A stretch of DNA of 64,000 nt from Volvox africanus (taxonomy: Eukaryota > Chlorophyta > Chlorophyceae > Chlamydomonadales > Volvocaceae), in NCBI GenBank assembly GCA_030268105.1, contig BSDZ01000078.1:1488001-1552000 (forward strand), written 5' to 3'. The translations under genes were made by a program, and so were the position numbers. The notes under the pieces were generated by a model. It searched no databases, had not been told where the DNA came from, and was given only the letters and a program-made list of their open reading frames with translations. Positions 10,953 through 23,599 of this stretch are shown here, in pieces. Each line of letters starts with the position of its first letter. Within the stretch, counting starts at the first letter, position 1.

Positions 10953-13900
10953 ATGGGTCCAGAAACTGCATCTATTATACCGGGAAGTTCCTGTGGCGTC
11001 GCTATAAATGCGGCTGCCCCTCTTCCTTCCCTCCTTCCGCATCAGCAATTCGCCCGGTCAAGCGGATCCGCACCTGTGCTCACGAGCTCGATGGCCCAGC
11101 CATTTCCAATGCTGGGGCCTGCGGGGTTGTGTGGGCTGCCCTTACATGCTCCCGGACTCAGCGCTGGGTTGCCACCGCCTCACATTCCTACCCCCCATCA
11201 ACTTCCCGCCCCCGCGCACCTGGCAATGGTCCTCGCACCCCACACCGCGCATCCTGCCCTTCAATTCCATCATTTTCTTCACCTTCAACAGCAGCAACAA
11301 CAGCCAGCGCGACAAGAGCAGCAACAGGAGCAAGCCCATAAACAACAGCAACAGCAGCAAGCGCTACAACAGCAGCAACAGCAGCTGGCAGCACTCTCGA
11401 CGTTGCAGACCTCGCCCCTGGGAGTTCTGCCGCTGATGCAGATGCAAGTGCAGCGCCAGCTCCAGAACCCACTGGCGCCAGCTACTGCGCCGTCGTCGCT
11501 GCAGCTGTCTCAGCCTCCCTCCCTCCCACCGCAACAGAAGCTTCCGCACTCCCACTCACAGAGCATCTTGCAGTCCCTAGGCCAGATGTCTCTCCCCATG
11601 CCCGGGCAGGGAGGAATCATGCAGCTGCCGCTGCCCATGGGTGCACCTGGCGGCGGCGCCTCCACCAAGCCTGGACCCCTGCCGGTGACACTCCCCTTCC
11701 CGGGCCCCCATTCCATGCCGGGTCTTCTCCAAGCGGCAGGCGCTCACCACCTGGTGCCAGCGGCCTCCGGCGCGCTACCGAAGATGGCCCAGGTGAACTA
11801 CGGACAGGTCGCTGCAGTGCAGCCCAGCGGCATAAGTGGCGACGCCGCCGCTGCCGCCATCGCTTGCCTAGGCTGTGTTGGAAACGGCGATCCTGGGTTA
11901 GTCGGCAGTGGTGCCTCGCGGATGGGCCCGGCAGGTCAGCAGACCAGCGCGCTCCAGGGCGTCATGACCGCCGTCACCGCACCGCCTGCTCCCTTGGCGG
12001 TGCCGCAGCTGCCACGACCGCTGCTGATGCGCCGGCCCGTGCATGCCATACCGACGGCGGAGGCAACACCGTCGAATAGGTGGGTTCAGACCCCGGAGAT
12101 AGCCGGCATCGCTGGGGCCGGCGCCGCCGTCAGTGGCGGCGGCGGCGGCGGCGGCGGCGCGGCGCTGTCTGAGCAGCGGTCCCAAGATGCTCCTGAGCCA
12201 TCGCGGGACTCCCCCACCGCCAGTGTGGAGGTTAGCAGTGGGACGTTCACGGGGACAGCTGGGAACACGCTTAGCAGCAGAGGTGCGGGCGGAGGCACCG
12301 CCGTGCTGTACGGTAATACGGCGTCAGAGAACGTCAGCGCTGGGGCTGAAGGTGGTTCCGGCGGCTGCGGCGGGGCCACTGGCGCGGGCCGGAGTGATAA
12401 GCGGCGGCGAGGGGCTGCTGAGGCTCCGAGCAGATGTACTCCTCGGGAAGGAGGCCACCGAGGAGGGAACACCACCGGGCCCCGGGAGGCAGAGCTGCAG
12501 CAGTGGCGGCAGCGGCATGGGGAGGATGGGGAAGGGGGAGAGGGACATCGGCGGCGGTCAGATGAGGGGGTTGGGTCTGATGGAATGGACGTCTCCGCGG
12601 GGAGCCAACCGCTGCAGGGCAGGGAGGTAGCTCAACAGGAGGATATGCGGCGGGTGGAGTACGACGATGTTGGTCTTTGTACGGATGACTTTATGGATGT
12701 TGACGGGCGCGCAGGGTCCGCACGACAGGCCTGGAACAACCACACACCCGCTGATGTAGGGACACCGGTCGGGGGCGACGGAGGACCGAGTGGCCACGCC
12801 GTCGTGGATTCAGACAGCAGGGAACGCGGTATCGGCGGGGACATGTACGGCATGGATTACGGCTGTGATGGCGATGGTGGCTCCGAAACCCCGGTGCGCA
12901 GCGAGACTCCAGTGACTTCCATCTCCGGACAGGACGAGCAACAGTCTCGTGACGAGCAAGAGCAACAACAGCAACGAGGACAACAACAATCAGAACCTCA
13001 GCATGGGCGCCAACAGCTGGAGTGTCCTCAACAACGTCAGTTGCAGCAGTTGCCGTGTCAACCGCTCCTACAGGAGCGGTTAATTGGGGCGGGGGGTTCC
13101 GGCAGCTTGATGAGTGGCTCCGGAGCCGGCCTGCCGCTGCCACCAGGAGCATCAAGGGAGTTGGGACTTGATGGGCAGAACGACCGCGGTGGTGGCAGCG
13201 GCGGCGGACTTGACAATGTTTCCGCGTGCATGGCGACAGCGACGGCGGCTGGAGTGGCCTTGGGTGGCGGCGGCGGCGGCGGCACTGAGATGCATCCGGT
13301 GCTGCGGGCGGCGCTAGGTGAGGCCAGCTTCACTGCCGCACGGGCCACCATGATGCGTCAGCAATCTGTGTTCGTGCAGCAGTTGTGCGAGCTGCACAAG
13401 CTGGTGCGAGTGCAGCAGGTCCTATGGTCGGAGCTGGGGGTGGTGGACCCGGCCGGCATGATGGCGGCGTGCCAGGCGGCGGGCTTCGCGGGTCTCGGAC
13501 CCACGGGGCCGATTCCATTCCCGACCGCTCCTACTCATGGTTCCGGAGCCGGACCCGCCGGTGAGGTGGCGCCGGCTGCCATGACGGCAAAAGGACCGGG
13601 TCTCGGGGGCTCCAGAGCCCCTATGATGACGGGGGCGACGAACGCCACGGCTGAGGATGGGGCCGGGGGGAGTCCAGGGTGGGCGGAAGCAGGTGATCCA
13701 CGGGCTGAATCTGCTGCCGTCAGCACCGTACAGCAGCAGCAGCGGTTAGCCGCACTCACGACTCAGGGAAATGGGATGCATCCGTCAGATGCCGTGCGGC
13801 AAGTTGACGGTGGCTTGAGGGGCGTGATGGCAGGTCGAGAAGCTGCTGCAGCCGCAATGGCTGATTGGGCGCTGGCCGCTCCGGCGGGCCCGGGCTTCTC

Positions 13901-16626
13901 CCCCGTGCTACCCCCGGAGCGGCTGCTTGAGCGGCTGCTGCTGGACATGCAGCTGCTGATAAATATGCCGCGCGCATTGAGAGAACGAGTGAGGAGGTTT
14001 GGAGGGGTGTGGGGTGGGGTGGGGGAAATGGGGGGCAGCTTAGGCCGTGGGGTGGCGGGGCAATGCAGACAGGGAAGGAAGACAGAGATCAGGAGGGAGC
14101 ATAAAGCATACACACACATACTTGCTTACTTCTCCAGCTTCATTGATCGGGTTGTGAAGTGCTAGCTTTCAATTCCTTGGCCCCCCGTTCGCCCCACCAC
14201 ACCTCAGAGGGACTTTCCCCCCTGTCATTTTCGGCAAGGCTGAGGACATACACATGGTTGCCGTACGTCCTCTCGTAATCCTGACGTCCCGCCTGATGCA
14301 GGTGCTCAGGATCGTTCCTTCTGATCGGCTGCCCAAGCCCGGCTCCTTTCCCCCCCCGCCGGCCTCTCGGCAACCCTCCACCGCCGATACCGGGGCCGCT
14401 CAGGTGCCCGAGGCGGGGGCGGGGGCAGGGGCGGGGTGCGGGGGACCTCCTCCCGTAGTTCGCCCCGCAGCCTCCAAGCTCTATACCATGATGTTTGGGA
14501 CGGAGTTGGACGGCCCCGCGGTTTCGGAGCAACCCACCGTGGTGCAGCAGCTGCGACCCAGGAGGGAGGGCGGGAAGAAGACGGCGGCAGTAGGTGCGGC
14601 TGCTTCCGGAGATAAGGGTGGGCCCGTCAGCGGAGCTGGCTTCAGAGGTGATGACGGGGCGCGGGGCGCGCAGCTGGACGTGCCCGGGACACTCCCGGCT
14701 GCCGGAGGTTCGGGTCCCGGCCATCAGCAGCAGCAGCCGCAGCAGGCGGTCGCCTCCTCGCAGCCGCCGGAGCAGAGAAACGGGGCGCCCAAATGTCCGG
14801 GAGGGATCCGGGGCCCCAGCTTCCCCTCGCACCTGGCTGTAGCTCACCCTCCAGGGAGTGGCTGCAATGCTGGCGGTGCTGTAGGCGGGAACCTGGGAGG
14901 TGGTTTCAGAGCCATCCCACCCTTCGCCAGCCCGATGTTTGAAGCCATCGGCAGCCGCTTCGACGTCCCTTCTCAGCTGCCGCCGCCGCCGCCCTCGTCC
15001 TTTCCCGGGGCGGTCTTCCCGCCCTCTATGACGGCCTCTATAACCCTCCCAATGCCTTGGGCATTACCACCACCGACGACGACGGCAGCCGCGACAGCAG
15101 CGGCAGCGGCGGTGGCAGCCGGAGCGCTGCCGCCGCAGCGATCGCCTTCCGTCCTGCCACAGCCACCACCACCACTTCAGCCGCCACCGCAGCTGCTTAT
15201 CGCCGCTCCTGGACTGGCGTTGCCGAGGCCGCCTTCTCCCTTTCCTGGTGCAGCGGTGCGACCCATGGGTCAAGGTTTTATGTTGCCGCTAGGACCGCAG
15301 CAACAGCCTCCGCCGTACCGGCCCCCCCAGCAGCCGCCATTCGGACCGGGTGGTGTTCCGTCGGGAGCCGCGCAGGGTGATTTCGGAGCCATTTCACCTC
15401 CGCTGCCACCTCTATTCGCGACACGAGTGGGGATGCCGGTGAGCCGTTTGGGGGATGTCTCCACCGTTGGGCGGTGCCACCCGGGGATATTCCCTTACAG
15501 CGAAGCACTGCGGGCACCAGACATGGCGCGGTTCGATGTTGCAATCGAATAACGACCACGGACCATCCGTGTGCTATTGCATCTACCTGCGCGTCCCCCC
15601 CTCATGTCAATCTGCACTCCGCACCAAATGATGAATAAATGGAAAACTGAAAACACGTACGATAGATCTCTTCCGACGGCATAAGGCCCGAATCGGTCAG
15701 AGCCGATGCATGCAACGCTACGCCAAAAAAGAAGAATGAGAGGGAATGCAACAAGCTTGGCGCGTTACAATGTAGACGATGCGACACGCACACGGGCCCA
15801 CGGCGTGTCTTTCGTCGATTTGCGCAAACCCCTCTTCCCCTCTTCCCCTCTTCCCCTCTTCCCCTCTTTACCTCTTTACCTCTTTACCTCTTTACCTCTT
15901 TACCTCATGAAACACCACCGCTCTGTTCCCCCACCCCTTTTGTCCCTCGCCCCCCGCATTTCGGTAATGCACCTGCAGGGACCGGGACCTCCACCGCCCC
16001 AACCCCCCCTTAGTCGACCACCGGTCCTTACAGACCCCCACGAGGCTTGGTTTGCGAAGCACGTGGCGGGCTCGGCAGCGGCGGGAGCCGGGGGGGCAGG
16101 GCTCTGGGCCGCACGCCCGAGTCAGCCACCTGTGGCTCAGCTGTCGCTGCCACAACAACAACATCAACAGCAGCAGCAGCAGCTGGGCGCAGCACAAGAG
16201 CTCCCGGCCAACGGAACGCAAGACGGTGGAATAAAGCGAGCGGAAGGTGGCGTCGGTGTCGGTGCAGATGGCACAAGCGCTGCTGCTGCTACTGCTGCTA
16301 CTGCTACTGCTGGGCTCAGCCCCGCGGCAGTGGCGGCGCAGCCGCAACAGCAACAGCAAGCAGCCTTCCCGTCACTTGCCGGCGATACATGGGCGGGTGC
16401 TGGTTTCAGTGCATCGGCTGTTGCAGCTGACATGGTGCTGGTCACCAGTGCAGCAGCCGGAGGCGGCGGAGCGGGTGACGATAATGGCGGTGAGCAACTG
16501 CCCCATGTTACCGCAGCCGCTTCCGACCTGGGCTCCGTGAACCGCTGGTGGAGAGACCCCAACAGCACCTTTGGGGAGCTGGGTCTGGTGGACCCGCAGG
16601 TGGGGAGTGATGCTGTGTGGATGTGA
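10953..16626 (+). CDS. Large Gln/Gly-rich protein with an ELF3-like block
   Basis: Three exons join in frame: 10953-13988 (donor CGA|GTGAGG), 14302-15438 (acceptor GATGCAG) and 15979-16626 (acceptor CACCTGCAG), giving about 1600 residues. The start at 10953 is the first in-frame ATG, but further 5' exons are possible. Residues ~110-150 are poly-Gln, ~390-405 poly-Gly, ~665-705 again Gln-rich. The one ordered-looking block is at residues ~785-825 (genome ~13310-13430): FTAARATMMRQQ then VFVQQLCELHKLVRVQQVL. It matches the plant ELF3 pattern F..ARRAI..QQRVFA.QVFELHRLIKVQ. ELF3 is a prion-like scaffold of the evening complex of the circadian clock, also Gln-rich. A second short motif, GELGLVDP near the 3' end, echoes SELGVVDP just after the block. 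The rest is probably disordered. The ELF3 link rests on this block alone. Confidence 0.7.
15837..15906 (+). repeat. Intronic pyrimidine microsatellite (CCCCTCTT then CTTTAC units)
   Basis: A run of TTCCCCTC units changes into TTTACCTC units inside the second intron (15439-15978) of the Gln/Gly-rich gene. One strand is purely pyrimidine apart from the A of the second unit. Confidence 0.7.
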
Positions 16627-17230
16627 TGCGGGTGGGTGTGGACTGCTTGGAAGATGGACGGCTCACGGGAGGGGGCGGCGGTGCGGTGCCGGAACCTGTC
16701 TACCTGGCTACCGGGGGCATTCCGGGACGCTGTGAGGCCTAGCCGTGTGTCCGGGGACGGGGACGCGGGCCTGCAGAGGGCGCGGAGGTCCTAATGGCAG
16801 GGCGATGAAGCCCCAGATTCATGATCCCGTCCGCTTCATGGACTATCTCCCACTCTGGCTGTTTGATACCTCTTGGATCGTCCCTTCACCCCGGCGGTTC
16901 CCAGGCGCTGGGTAACGCACCCTTAGTGGAGGCGGAGGAAGAGGGAGATGGAGACGCGGGCGGGGAAAGGTAGGTTTTGGGCCGGAGGGTCCGGAGGATA
17001 GCTGTGTTACGGGTTAGAGTTTCCGTCCTGGTACTGGGCAGCCAAATAAGCAGCAAGGGGGAGGGAGGCTTATCTACGACATCTCGTCGTGTCAACACGT
17101 ACTTCAGGATTTCGCGCAATCCGTTTTCACCAGTTCTCAACCTTCTGCCGTGAAGTCGATGCGGTAGCCCTGCTCTTACCACCTCATGTGCCTCTCGCGC
17201 ATCCTCTCGCCCCTCGCCTCGCCGTTCAGG

Positions 17231-17570
17231 CCCGCTGAGCTGCTCAAGGCCATGCCGGCGCCGGGTCCGCTAGACTCCGCCGCCGCCGCCGCCACCACCG
17301 CGCAACCTACGATGCCGCTCAAGAAGCGTGGCAAGCTGCTGGCGGCCGCCAACACGGCAGCGGCGGCCCTGGCGGCGGCTGATCCCGCCACGGCGGCGGC
17401 CGTTGCGGCCCTACTCGCCTCCGCGGACCTGGGGCCCCCTGGAGCTGGTCCGGGAGCCATCCCGCTCGCGGGAGCTCCGTTGTCGCTACCCCACCCCGCC
17501 TCTCATGCGGCCCAGCAGGCGGTGCTGCTGGCCACCACGAGACTCCTGCAGTCGTCCGCGTTTAAGGTAG
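17231..17570 (+). CDS. Ala-rich exon, possible continuation of the ELF3-like gene
   Basis: A long pyrimidine run ending CGCCGTTCAG (17230) looks like a strong acceptor. The open frame behind it encodes an Ala/Leu-rich stretch (MPLKKRGKLLAAANTAAAAL and onward to LLQSSAFK) and ends at the donor TTTAAG|GTAGGG. It joins in phase 0 to an acceptor CATGCAG at 17845, giving SSAFK-LVAPRQQHSNRG. I could not connect it in phase to the exon ending at 16626, so it may instead belong to a separate downstream gene. No domain is recognised. Confidence 0.4.
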
Positions 17571-17845
17571 GGAGAGGGTAGAGGGAAGAAAGCTAGGAGG
17601 GGGGAGAGGGAAGAGAGAAAGAGGGGAGGGTGAGGTATGCGCGCAGCAGGCTGATAGTGTGGAGAGAGGGGGAAGGAGAGGAAGCTGGAGGACGGAAAAG
17701 CGGGTGGCAGGTCTGTTCAGGGCAGCGAAGGGGTAAAAACATTAGCGCAGCGAAGGGGTGCTCCAGGGGGCCAGGGACTTGCTGGTTACCCACTCGCCCC
17801 TCCAGCTTGCCACAGTCCCTTCTCTGTGCCATCAACCGGCATGCA

Positions 17846-18632
17846 GCTGGTCGCGCCGCGTCAGCAGCACAGCAATCGGGGCAGCAACCGCCTCACCGCC
17901 ACCTACACGGCCACCGAGTCCATGGCAAGCGGCTTCTCTGCGGGAGGGGGCGGGGCAGGGAGCCACTGGGGCGGGATGGCTGCGGCGGCGATGGAAGCAG
18001 GCCGACGGGCTACAGCAGCTGCCGCCGACGGAGGGCGCCTGGAGGGGTCGGAGAACGGCCCTGCCCGTCGTGCGAACCGCTCGTCAGCGCACGCCCACCA
18101 CAGCAGCATCAACGGCAATGCAGCGCCTCGGTCGGGATTGGCAAGTGGGAGCGTTCGCCGCGGGGCTGCGGGGCCCTCGGCTGCGCGGGTCCAGGACGGG
18201 GAGGCGAGTGAGGCCGGCGGCGCGGCAGCTTCGGAGGTCGGCGGCGGCAGGTTCAGCGGTGCCGGTGGCGCCGGGGGTGGAAGTTCATCGGCTCGCCGCA
18301 GGACTGGGGTGCCTGGCGGGAAGGGCGGCAATGGTGGAGTTGGGGGCACTGGTGTGGGGGGAGCGATTCCTTCTGGGGAGGGGGCGGTGGCGGGGCAGGG
18401 AGGGTTAGAGGGGGCGGGAGATGTCGGCCCGCGGGCGGGGCCGAGTCCAGGGTTGGGAGCGGAAGCAGGAAGGGGGGCTGGACGAGGCGGCGCCGCATTC
18501 GCCGCTCGGAGCTGGGCGATGTTGGAGGCGCAGGGTGGGAAGGGGCCGCATTCTGAAGGGGCCGACCCGACAGAGGGTTTCGCTCCCGCACGTGGGGAGA
18601 ACGAGGATACGACCGACTATAGTGACCCGTGA
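17846..18632 (+). CDS. Gly/Ala-rich terminal exon, product unknown
   Basis: The frame from the acceptor near 17845 runs LVAPRQQHSNRGSNRLTATY through a Gly/Ala-rich stretch to a TGA at 18630-18632 (end ENEDTTDYSDP). The composition is that of disordered volvocine proteins and matches the gene upstream. Frames on the opposite strand in this interval are complements of GC-rich repeats and are not credited. No domain is recognised, so the function is unknown. Confidence 0.4.
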
Positions 18633-18639
18633 GCCATGT

Positions 18640-20790
18640 AAGAAGTGCTCCTGGACTGAGCATTTCTCAGCTGACTTGCCTGTCCTTTCCTTTTCTTTGT
18701 TTAAGGTGGGCTGGGAGGCGGGGGTACAAAACACATCATTAGGAGGCGCGCTGTGAGAGGCTGCATGAGGGTGTCCCAGCGGAAATAAGGCGCAAGGAGG
18801 CTCCATGAGGGTGAGGGCGCACACTGCCAAGGAGGGTGGGGCCGTGTGCAACGGATGCTGTGTCTCAGAGAGGGCCAGGCCCTGATGATGGCAATATCCC
18901 TGCCTGATGTGGAAGGAGGTCCTTGGGGGGCTGACGGCTCTTCTGCTCTTTTTAATAGTAGGGAAGGAAGAGCGCTTGTGATTCTGTTCCCAGTTTGGTT
19001 TACCTTGGGATAGGTGGCTACATGCTCGTGGAACCTTCCATGTGTATTTCAAACCCGACGTGCCTCCCCATATACGCGACTTACGCACACGGGGGGTGGG
19101 GGGAACACACACACAAACTCTGTCAGGGTCTGGATGCACGACCAAGGCGGCTCCGGCGCCCCGTCCCGATGACTGTTGCCGGTGTGAATGGCACCTGCCT
19201 GTTCGCCGCAAGCCATCAATTTGAGCACATGCCGTACAGCCACGGGTGACGGGATGCTAGCCGGCGGCTCGACTCTAACGATTAGTCATCGCAAACGTTC
19301 TCGTTCATCTGTCGATGGGCTATTATTGCCTGGCCCTGTACGGCTCCAGAGCTGCCTGGTGGTGTTGACAGCAGATGCGTGAGCGGCGTCACCCGCGAAT
19401 GCCCGTGAATGCAAGCAGCCGTGTGGTTTATTGTCGGGATGTGATGTCGCTGAATGAAATGTTTGATTGGATGAAACGCATGCAGCTTCTAACGGAATAC
19501 CCTGAACTTTGGTATGATGTTTTGTGATGCTGTTCAAATACTGCATGACGGGATCTGCTTATGCCTATTGCTGACTGCTGAGCTTGTCGTGATGTCATAT
19601 GCACCTGCTGATGTAAGATGTAGGCCAACATCATCACAAGGTCTGGTAATGAACATAATCCCGCCAAAAAGAACCATTTGGTTGGAGTGCTTTTGTATGC
19701 CGTCTTATGCTGTTTATATGATTCCAAACGGTATTGAGCGTTTATGGAATGTGTGTTTTGCCTAACGATTGCTGTACGAAAATCTTTAATGGAGGGCATA
19801 TGATCTTACGGGCCTTGTGGTCGTTGCACATGCCTTTCTCAACGGACTACTGTTTTGATGGTAATGCATTTATATGATTTTTGTGGGGTCCTCTCCGGAC
19901 CATCGAGGTTATCCCGCAGACACACTTTATTGTGTGCTTTAACAGCGTTTCATTTGTGTGCATTGCGTTGGGGTAGGTGCTTTACTTATTTGGCCTTCAT
20001 AAGGCCCCTGTGTACAACGCCCTCAGTGCCGAATCCGTGGAGTGCTGCTTCATATGGCAGCGAGCAGTTTTGCCGTTAATGGTATTGTGTGGTTCTGCTG
20101 TTCAGTAGATGGTCCTTGGCGTGCAGTCCGCGAGTATGCCGTCCCGGTCGCCTTCCAATTTTTGTACGATATTTGTACGTTGTGTTTGGACGATTTAAAG
20201 CTACTTTGCCTTCTGCAAGGCAGCCCTGGTCTCCTGTAAGCGGTTGGGCGTGGACGGCCAGTGCACATCTTAAACTGCCAACTATCCTGGACTGCGTGCA
20301 TAACTTAGGGAAGCTTCATCGAGCTAACTGGCATGCAACTTTTGCTTGTAGGGCTGAAAACGACAGAGTTGCGGAGTCTGCTCTCTCCACACAGACGTCC
20401 CGCATTTTTTGCTAGCACCCACGGATAGCCAACATAGGGAGCTGTCCAAACATGTAACACTTGTGTCCTTGGGTGGTGTATGTGGTGTGAGGATAAGTGC
20501 TCCATTATGTCACCAATGAGCCATCAATTGTATCCATTAACCATTGCATGTAGGACAGTTCTACAATTTAACACTGAAAGGTCCAGCAGCATCATAACAC
20601 ATCTCATTAATAGGAACATCTTTCCAAGGGTCTGCAATGTTGTAATCCACTTGCCATCGCACAAAAATTTTGCGAGGAGAACAACGAGTGCAATGTTTGC
20701 ATACCTCAATTGGTTAAGACCAGAGAGAGGGAAACAGACAGTGGAAGACTTCAGGAGCGTGTAGCTTACAAACTCAATACAGGGCAGATG
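18640..20790. other. No supported gene
   Basis: AT content rises after 19.4 kb. The open frames are short, overlap on both strands and show no motif or splice-consistent join. It may be intron, UTR or intergenic sequence. Confidence 0.4.
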
Positions 20791-20814
20791 TGAAGGCTAT
20801 CAGAACCGGAGCTT

Positions 20815-21060
20815 CACCTTATAGCCAGATGCTCAGGACTTTGTGCCTTCGTTGATCCACTGCAGGCGCTCTGTGAAGACAGCCATACTCGTGAAATCCT
20901 GATCAGCAAAGCATGTCGTTTCCATTGGTTCGTAGTTATCTGCGTGGTGCTGCATATGATACGGCACATACAGGGAAGCGAGCAAGCCATACACAGGCAC
21001 GACACGCATACGAGGAAGAACACATACCAGTAACATATCAGTAAGTCCCATACATTTAGT
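20815..21060 (-). pseudogene. WINEGT-exon gene fragment, copy A
   Basis: On the minus strand an intron-like stretch ends in an acceptor and is followed by an exon reading DNYEPMETTCFADQDF, then MAVFTERLQWINEGTKS and a stop. The exon start and motif correspond to the host exon at 43547-43995 (GNFEPMFASC...WQWINEGTEIKPKWGF), but the reading stops right after WINEGTKS. The copy shares both intron and exon sequence with 50640-51060 (opposite strand), so it arose at DNA level rather than by retroposition. The parent family appears to be a secreted SGNH-hydrolase-associated protein, which is a tentative assignment. Confidence 0.5.
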
Positions 21061-21449
21061 TTCCTTGGTAGCTTTTTCCTTTAAGTCAATTAATCCCTGA
21101 TCGTTAACTTTACCCGAATGCTCGTTTTTAAATAAGATATCATCTTGTGCATGTGGGACCATGGCAGACGACGCAAGCTTTACATAGGAACATAAGAGTT
21201 TAAGCCATATCAATTCTGAATGCGTGCTGAATTAGGGAAGCATCCAAATGAAGCCAGCTCTGTCGCCATACTACGCGCTCGCGTTATACGGCAAGCGACC
21301 TTTCTTATGTCCTCGACGAGGAATGATCTGAATAAGGTTGCCATTTTTTAATTCGGGTTTGTATAGGATAGTAGTCTTGATTTGGTCCAGGCATTGCGTC
21401 ACCCGGAGCGGAGACGACATCACAGGAAAGGTGCATAACGACACCTCCC

Positions 21450-22110
21450 ATGGACATTACACGCGCAGCACAACTGATGTCTGCTATGTGGCCTGATGTT
21501 GAGTGCGCGGTATGCAAGGTGGAAGACGGCATTCTCTTGGACGCAGCGGTGATGTGCGCTTTGAAGGAAGAGCTTGTTCCATTTGAAGACAGCAGCGCAG
21601 CCGCTACCATCGACGTCATGGAGACCCTCGTAATAGGTGTGCCGCGTCCTAAAGGAATTGTCTTCATTCCGTGCGCCGTGAACGAGGTGAAGTGCCTCAA
21701 GGACTTTCTCCTTGGCGACGCGCTCCACCTGCTACCAACGGGTGAAGGTGAGCGTTGGTGCACGGTGGCATTGGGCAGCTGGGGCCCCACCTGGATTTTT
21801 GGACGCAGGGGGTGCACCTTGACGGATTTGTTTCCCCAAATGCAGAGGACGTCTCTCCCCGTGATGCAGAGGTCTTCACTCCCTGTGAGGACGACGCGTG
21901 TAAACCTCCTGAAAAGACAGGTACGGGTCGGAGTGCAGATTGCCTGTGGATCCTCGCCTTCTCATGCCCTTTCCGTGCTTCCTTCAGCTCACAACATCAC
22001 CAGTGCCCGGAGCGCTCACGCATGTGGAGGCGCGCTTTGCCAGCCGGTAAGGACTGGGGTTGTGTCCAGGAGCTCGGCGCTGGCATAGGGGATCCGAACA
22101 GGTCACCATG
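21450..22110 (+). CDS. Unidentified open frame upstream of the USP-like region
   Basis: I do not recognise this product. The frame starts MDITRAAQLMSAMWPDVE, stays open for about 200 codons and includes VFIPCAVNEVKCLKDFLLGD and GSWGPTWIFGRRG. Its amino-acid composition is balanced, unlike the low-complexity shadow frames elsewhere, so the first 130 codons are probably coding. The tail contains a duplicated phrase (MQRTSLPVMQRSSLPV) and may read into an intron. It lies on the same strand as, and about 300 bases before, the next coding-like stretch, and may be an earlier exon of the same gene or element. Confidence 0.4.
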
Positions 22111-22426
22111 ACAGCGTAGCTGATGCGATGCTGTGCATGCAGGGGAGGCTGCTGTTGCATCCACAACCCAGGATCCCATGTTGCCCGCGGGTGGAAGTGT
22201 GAATGCGAGAGCAGGCCTGGCGGAGCACTAGAAGGGGAGGGTGGTCGCGGGCTTTCCACCGAGGCCCCGGCAGGGGTTGTCGCGTTCACGTGCCGGGTCT
22301 GAGGAGCCATCGGGTCCGTGGGGCCGTCGCTGAGCCCCGTGCATGTCCTAACCCCGCCTACGCCACGCAGAGCAGTACCGTGCGGGGATACTGGGTGACT
22401 GGGCTCCGATTGCCTGTGTCCAAGTT

Positions 22427-23270
22427 TTGACCTGGCGCGACCAGCTTTGCGCGCCTGACACCATTGGAATGGCACTGGCGGCAGTGTTCAGCGGGGACAC
22501 ACTGCGGAGCGCTGGGCCACTGGGCGTGGTGTACGCTGATCTCCAGGAGGCCCTTTCCCGCCAGGACCAGTCTGCTTTAAATAGGGCACAAGCTGCAGCG
22601 GAACACCTACTGGAGCTATTGCCTGGGCACGTCTTGGGCAAGCATATGTGTGTTGCGGGCATTTGGGAGGTGATGGCGTCCATGCAAGGGAGCAGACTGG
22701 GCCTAGGGGGAATGGCTGTTGGGAGGTGCGGCTGCGGCAGGAGCGGCCCGGAACTTGCGCCCAGCAAGATGCAGGGATGGCAGTACAATAACGCTTTCAG
22801 TGTCACCCCGAACCATTATGTGGGAGCACCGGGGATGACACAGGGGGTGGAGGCGTCGATGCACAATCTAACGGCCAGTGCAGCTAGGTACAGGTTGAGT
22901 CCGTGCTGCCGGTCCATGACGGTGTATGACGTCCTGGTGAGTCCTGTGGAGGCCCTGTGCATAGTCACCCATCAACCTGACGGGGCCGAGGAGATCCTGC
23001 CTGAGCTAGGCCACCTCCTCGTAGGCGGAGAGCATTTTCGCTGTGTGCTGCGGTGGTCACTATACAGCCTACATCAGTGCTGCACGTTTGCAGTGGCTTG
23101 GTCTGGATGGGTGGCACCCTTATGACGGGATACATCGTGAGGAACGGCTGGTGTTCGTAGGTCCCAGCCTGTGCATTGACGAATGCCACCAGTGCTGCAC
23201 GTTTGCCGCACCATGCCCTAAGCTAGTCCCCGGCTCCTTAGAAATGACGTTCAGACAATGCGGTTAGTGG
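22427..23270 (+). pseudogene. USP-like cysteine-protease region, apparently frame-broken
   Basis: The frame from 22427 (TWRDQLCAPDTIGMALAAVF) runs to SPVEALCIVTHQPDGAEEI and VGGEHFRC near 23040. It then continues in a different frame as CCGGHYTAYISAARLQWLG, then GWHPYDGI and LVFVG. GGHYTAYI followed by a Trp/Tyr-Asp element is the His box of ubiquitin-specific proteases, and the early Cys in DQLCAPDTIGMALA could stand for the Cys box, though it lacks the usual N-C-Y/F pattern. The frame change near 23043 has no obvious intron, so I read it as a frameshift or a missed small intron. In Volvocales and fungi such protease-like modules occur in large transposon proteins, which fits the downstream neighbour. 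Confidence 0.4.
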
Positions 23271-23599
23271 AGCCAATTTTCCGTTCTTGCCACGCTGATG
23301 CGGTCTTGTATCTAACAACCTCGTTTTTCTTCCTGGTACTCGATGAAGCTTTCGAGAGTCATTAGCTGCAAGACCCACGCCATGGGGAGGACCGGCTTGA
23401 CCTTGCGTTGGCTGGAGGCATGCCAGCGATTCTCTTCTGACGGTAGGTTCAGCTGACTGCCGGTAGACTCGGCTGTCTCTGGCTGCTAGATATAGACATC
23501 TGGGGCCTTTCCCAAAGCCACCTTGAGCTCTGCCAGGTAACGTTTTATTACAACTTCGCCTAGATACTGCTACTGGCTGCATTGCCCAGTGCTGCTTGC

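Noticed and set aside
11142..13977. Leu-, Cys- and Ala-rich minus-strand frames opposite the Gln/Gly-rich gene
   Set aside because: They are complements of CAG/GGC-rich coding sequence. The plus frame is longer, spliced in phase and carries the ELF3-like block.
18637..18641. TGTAA as poly(A) signal of the Gly-rich terminal exon
   Set aside because: It lies only about five bases after the stop codon, too close to serve on its own.
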